Shown in pieces: positions 13,801 through 16,549 of a stretch of 16,549 nucleotides of DNA. The DNA is from Bacteroidales bacterium. Lineage in GTDB: Bacteria > Bacteroidota > Bacteroidia > Bacteroidales > Muribaculaceae. The DNA lies in NCBI GenBank assembly GCA_900769345.1, contig CAAGGJ010000036.1, positions 1 through 16,549 on the forward strand, read 5' to 3'. Numbering within the stretch: position 1 is the stretch's first letter; each line of letters starts with the position of its first letter. A program made the translations under genes and the position numbers. Below the pieces are notes generated by a model, which saw nothing but the letters and a program-made list of their open reading frames with translations, made no database searches and was not told where the DNA came from.

Positions 13801-14160
13801 ATGACAGAACAAACAGAAATAATTGACGCAATAATAGAAGGAATACAAGACCGTAAAGGGAAAAGCATCACACATGTGGATATGAGTGGCATAGAGTGTG
13901 CTGCTACTCAACATTTCATCATTTGCACCGGTTCGAGCACTATGCAAGTGGGTGCAATAGCCGATAGTGTGCGCGAATATCTGCTCGAACACATCGATGT
14001 GAAACCGTATAATTACGACGGATATCAAAATTGTCAATGGATTGTGCTCGATTATGGCACGATTTATGTACATATATTTTTGCCGGAATATCGCGATATG
14101 TATAGGCTCGAAGAATTGTGGAGCGATGCCAAAATAGTGGAAATCCCCGATTTGGACTGA
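13801..14160 (+). CDS. rsfS: Ribosome silencing factor RsfS
   Basis: Protein of 119 residues, the usual size for the RsfS/DUF143/Iojap family. RsfS binds ribosomal protein uL14 on the free 50S subunit and blocks subunit joining, lowering translation when nutrients are short. Visible family features are HFIICTGSSTMQVGAIADSV (38-57), DGYQNCQWIVLDYG (73-86) with Trp80 and Asp84, VHIF (90-93), and the C-terminal EYRDMYRLEELWSDA (96-110). The frame starts cleanly at ATG 13801, 31 bp after a -7 element. ftsH follows 70 bp downstream on the same strand without a terminator, so the two are probably one operon; this order is common in Bacteroidales. Confidence 0.96.
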   Translation: MTEQTEIIDAIIEGIQDRKGKSITHVDMSGIECAATQHFIICTGSSTMQVGAIADSVREYLLEHIDVKPYNYDGYQNCQWIVLDYGTIYVHIFLPEYRDMYRLEELWSDAKIVEIPDLD

Positions 14161-14230
14161 GCCGGCAAGTTGCATAAGCGCGCTATCGGCGCATGTATTA
14201 TTAATATTATAGAAAAACTAACAAAGTGAA

Positions 14231-16297
14231 ATGAATAATAGTGGAGACAAATTGCCCGGCGGCAAATTTAAGTTTAGCATCTATTGGATGTATGCCGTGA
14301 TACTTGCAGTGCTCTGCGGCGTGTACTTTTTCGGAGGTGACGTGGCGGCTGAGAAAGAAGTATCGTGGTCGGAATTTCAAAGTTATGTCGAGGGCAAAGG
14401 CGTGAAGTCGATTGTGGTGGTTGAAAACAAGGTGGAAGCCGAGATTACCGATTCGCTCGCCAAGAAATTGTTCCAAGGTTACACTGCGGGCAAGGGCAAT
14501 AAGGCGAAAGTGGTGGCTGGCATCCCCTCAAGCGACCGCCTGGAATCGAAAATCGATGAATGGGAAAAGACCGGAAAATTCAGTGGCGAAGTGAAGTACG
14601 AATCGAGTCGCAGTGTCTGGAGTCAGATTTTATGGTCGTTCGGACCATTGGTGCTTCTTGTGGTGTTCTGGTTTTGGATTATGAATCGCATGTCGGGTGG
14701 AGCCGGTGGTGGCAATGGCGGCGTGTTCAGCGTAGGAAAGTCCAAAGCCAAGTTGTTTGATAAGGACAATGCCCCCGAAGTGACCTTCAAGGATGTGGCG
14801 GGATTGGCTGAGGCTAAGACTGAAGTGGCTGAAATAGTGGATTTCTTGAAAAATCCTAACACATACACCAATCTGGGTGGTAAAATTCCAAAGGGCGCGT
14901 TGCTCGTGGGTCCTCCGGGAACCGGTAAAACCCTCTTGGCGAAGGCTGTGGCAGGTGAGGCTAATGTGCCTTTCTTCTCGCTCTCGGGTTCCGACTTCGT
15001 GGAGATGTTTGTGGGTGTGGGCGCTTCTCGCGTGCGCGACCTATTCCGTCAGGCTAAGGAAAAATCACCTTGCATCGTGTTTATCGACGAAATAGATGCC
15101 GTGGGTAGAGCGCGTGGTAAGCACGCCAATATGGGCTCTAACGATGAACGCGAAAATACTCTGAATCAGCTGCTTACCGAGATGGATGGCTTTGGCACCA
15201 ATAGCGGTGTGATAATACTTGCTGCTACCAACCGTGCCGACATACTCGACAAGGCGTTGCTGCGTGCCGGTCGTTTCGACCGTCAGATATATGTGGAATT
15301 GCCTGATTTGAACGATCGTAAGGAGGTGTTTAATGTGCATTTGCGCAATGTGAAGATCGATTCAAGCGTCGATGTTGACCTTCTTGCTCGTCAAACTCCC
15401 GGATTCTCGGGCGCTGATATTGCCAATGTGTGCAACGAGGCGGCTCTCATTGCTGCTCGCCATAAGAAAACTGTGGTGCAACGTCAAGATTTTATGGACG
15501 CCGTTGACCGCATCATTGGTGGTCTCGAAAAACGCACCAAAATTACCACTGCTGAGGAACGTCGCTCTATCGCAGTCCATGAAGCGGGTCATGCCACCAT
15601 AAGTTGGCATTTGCAGTATGCCAATCCGCTTATTAAGGTCACCATTGTGCCACGCGGAAAGGCTCTCGGAGCTGCTTGGTATTTGCCCGAAGAACGTCAG
15701 ATTACCACCACACAGGCATTACTCGATGAGATGTGCTCCACACTTGGCGGTCGTGCTGCCGAGGAACTGTTCTTGGGTCGCATCTCTACAGGCGCTGCCA
15801 ACGACCTCGAGCGTGTCACCAAGCAAGCTTATGCTATGGTCACCTATTTCGGTATGAGCGAGAAATTGCCTAACATTTCGTACTATGATTCTACGGGTCA
15901 GAACTACGGATTTACCAAGCCATATAGCGAAACCCGTGCTAAGGTTATCGACGACGAGGTGTCGCGCATTATTGCCGAGCAGTATGAGCGCGCCAAGCAG
16001 ATTCTTCGCGAAAAGGCTGCCGGTCACAACGAGTTGACCGAGGTGCTTCTATCGCGTGAGGTGATTTTCACTGAAGACGTGGAGCGCATATTCGGTAAAC
16101 GCCCATGGACATCGCGTACCGAGGAAATTTTGAGCAACGACGATGAAAAATCGGAGCAGAAAGTTGCTGACGATGCTCCGATTACCGAAGATGCAACTGA
16201 TGGCAGTGCTCCCGCGTCGTCGGCTGAAGCTAAGAGTGGCGACAGTGAAAGCGATGCACCGGTGCTTCCACCCCCATTCCCTCCGATAGTTAAATAA
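14231..16297 (+). CDS. ftsH: ATP-dependent zinc metalloprotease FtsH
   Basis: Membrane-anchored AAA+ protease of 688 residues that extracts and degrades damaged membrane proteins and selected soluble regulators as a hexamer. Membrane spans are at about 17-35 and 134-152, enclosing a periplasmic domain. The AAA domain has Walker A GPPGTGKT (227-234), pore loop FVGVG (260-264), Walker B VFIDEIDA (283-290) and arginine fingers in the second region of homology (Arg347, Arg350). The peptidase zinc site is HEAGH (450-454) with Asp525 as the likely third ligand. Residues after about 628 form an acidic, low-complexity tail ending in a proline run (LPPPFPPIVK), probably disordered. It follows rsfS by 70 bp and is closed by a strong hairpin. 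Confidence 0.98.
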   Translation: MNNSGDKLPGGKFKFSIYWMYAVILAVLCGVYFFGGDVAAEKEVSWSEFQSYVEGKGVKSIVVVENKVEAEITDSLAKKLFQGYTAGKGNKAKVVAGIPSSDRLESKIDEWEKTGKFSGEVKYESSRSVWSQILWSFGPLVLLVVFWFWIMNRMSGGAGGGNGGVFSVGKSKAKLFDKDNAPEVTFKDVAGLAEAKTEVAEIVDFLKNPNTYTNLGGKIPKGALLVGPPGTGKTLLAKAVAGEANVPFFSLSGSDFVEMFVGVGASRVRDLFRQAKEKSPCIVFIDEIDAVGRARGKHANMGSNDERENTLNQLLTEMDGFGTNSGVIILAATNRADILDKALLRAGRFDRQIYVELPDLNDRKEVFNVHLRNVKIDSSVDVDLLARQTPGFSGADIANVCNEAALIAARHKKTVVQRQDFMDAVDRIIGGLEKRTKITTAEERRSIAVHEAGHATISWHLQYANPLIKVTIVPRGKALGAAWYLPEERQITTTQALLDEMCSTLGGRAAEELFLGRISTGAANDLERVTKQAYAMVTYFGMSEKLPNISYYDSTGQNYGFTKPYSETRAKVIDDEVSRIIAEQYERAKQILREKAAGHNELTEVLLSREVIFTEDVERIFGKRPWTSRTEEILSNDDEKSEQKVADDAPITEDATDGSAPASSAEAKSGDSESDAPVLPPPFPPIVK

Positions 16298-16320
16298 GCT
16301 TTTTTTTCTATACATTATAT

Positions 16321-16352
16321 ATAAAGGCGAACTCCACGGGGTTCGCCTTTAT
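16321..16352 (+). terminator. Perfect hairpin terminator after ftsH
   Basis: ataaaggcgaac (16321-16332) and gttcgcctttat (16341-16352) form a perfect 12-bp stem with an 8-nt loop, 24 bp after the ftsH stop. There is no T-run after the stem; a T-run precedes it at 16300-16307. It also insulates the promoter region that follows. Confidence 0.8.
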
Positions 16353-16455
16353 TGTGGGCGGTGGTGGCGAAAAAAATTTTGCGGTGTAAGTTATTGAGTG
16401 AAGGGGTTTTGAGCGTGGGGTGGTAAAAATAGTTGTAAAAAATATTGAAAAATGT

Positions 16456-16486
16456 TTTGTGGGTTCGAAAAAAGGTATTAACTTTG
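16456..16486 (+). promoter_or_regulatory. Strong promoter, probably of an rRNA operon
   Basis: TTTG at 16456-16459 and TAACTTTG at 16479-16486, spacer 19 bp, match both consensus elements. An A/T-rich stretch just upstream (about 16425-16455) could act as an UP element. Transcription would start near 16493 with the sequence cgctttcggg, a start common at Bacteroidota stable-RNA promoters in my experience of the phylum. No protein start is seen before the edge. Confidence 0.7.
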
Positions 16487-16492
16487 CACTCG

Positions 16493-16549
16493 CTTTCGGG
16501 AATAAATGAGACTTGAGAGCTAAGACAGAGGTCATTGAAATATTTGCAA
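16493..16549 (+). ncRNA. Probable 5' leader of a ribosomal RNA operon (runs off right edge)
   Basis: The transcript after the strong promoter has no start codon leading to an open frame and contains gaggtcattgaaatatttgc (16528-16547). This resembles the boxA-like segment (TTCTTTGAAATATTG type) that precedes 16S rRNA in Bacteroidota operons. The 16S gene itself is not in the window, so this is inference; a tRNA or other leader is possible. Confidence 0.45.

Noticed and set aside
13642..14175. 177-codon minus-strand frame antisense to rsfS
   Set aside because: It covers a conserved rsfS gene and its promoter; the sequence shows no domain or signal.
1..16549. CRISPR arrays, tRNA genes, prophage or toxin-antitoxin genes
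   Set aside because: No spaced direct repeats, cloverleaf-like segments, phage structural genes or paired small toxin/antitoxin frames were found on reading both strands.

Overview
The window is chromosomal DNA of a member of the Bacteroidales (Bacteroidota). Three things point there: repeated promoter elements of the type TTTG, about 19-20 bp, TAnnTTTG; weak or absent Shine-Dalgarno sequences; and family content (DUF3127 protein, rsfS-ftsH pair, GH78 lipoprotein, flavodiiron FprA). Protein character suggests a gut lineage such as Muribaculaceae, but the family-level guess is low confidence. Most of the window is housekeeping with short intergenic regions, and most genes carry a recognisable promoter element and/or a hairpin terminator.

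Layout, left to right. Positions 1-117 look like the end of an IS66-type insertion sequence: a GTAAGC terminus, a hairpin, and the first 15 codons of a tnpB-like gene running off the left edge. Next come a MATE efflux transporter (+) and a convergent D-2-hydroxyacid dehydrogenase (-), separated by a bidirectional terminator. A promoter then drives a 64-residue tail-anchored protein of unknown function. A ROK-family sugar kinase (+) and a large lipoprotein alpha-L-rhamnosidase of GH78 type (+) follow. Convergent to these are the ribosome-assembly GTPase EngB/YsxC (-) and alanyl-tRNA synthetase (-).

The alaS start region faces a small MerR-family regulator (+) across promoters that overlap. The merR promoter has an inverted repeat exactly in its -33/-7 spacer. 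After a strong terminator come a flavodiiron protein FprA (-), a TSUP/TauE-type membrane transporter (-) and a DUF3127 protein (-) whose C-terminus imitates the acidic tip of single-stranded-DNA-binding protein. A 296-bp divergent intergenic region leads to ribosome silencing factor rsfS (+) and ftsH (+), probably one operon, closed by a perfect 12-bp hairpin. The last 100 bp hold a very good promoter and what reads like the leader of a ribosomal RNA operon that begins just beyond the right edge.

Functional themes: translation and ribosome homeostasis (EngB, AlaS, RsfS, FtsH, probable rrn leader), oxidative/nitrosative defence (FprA), carbohydrate use (GH78, ROK kinase) and transport (MATE, TSUP). 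I see no CRISPR array, prophage, toxin-antitoxin pair, biosynthetic cluster or obviously new multi-gene system. The less routine observations are the overlapping alaS/merR promoters with a spacer dyad, the DUF3127 protein with an SSB-like tail, the tail-anchored micro-protein, and the two window edges.
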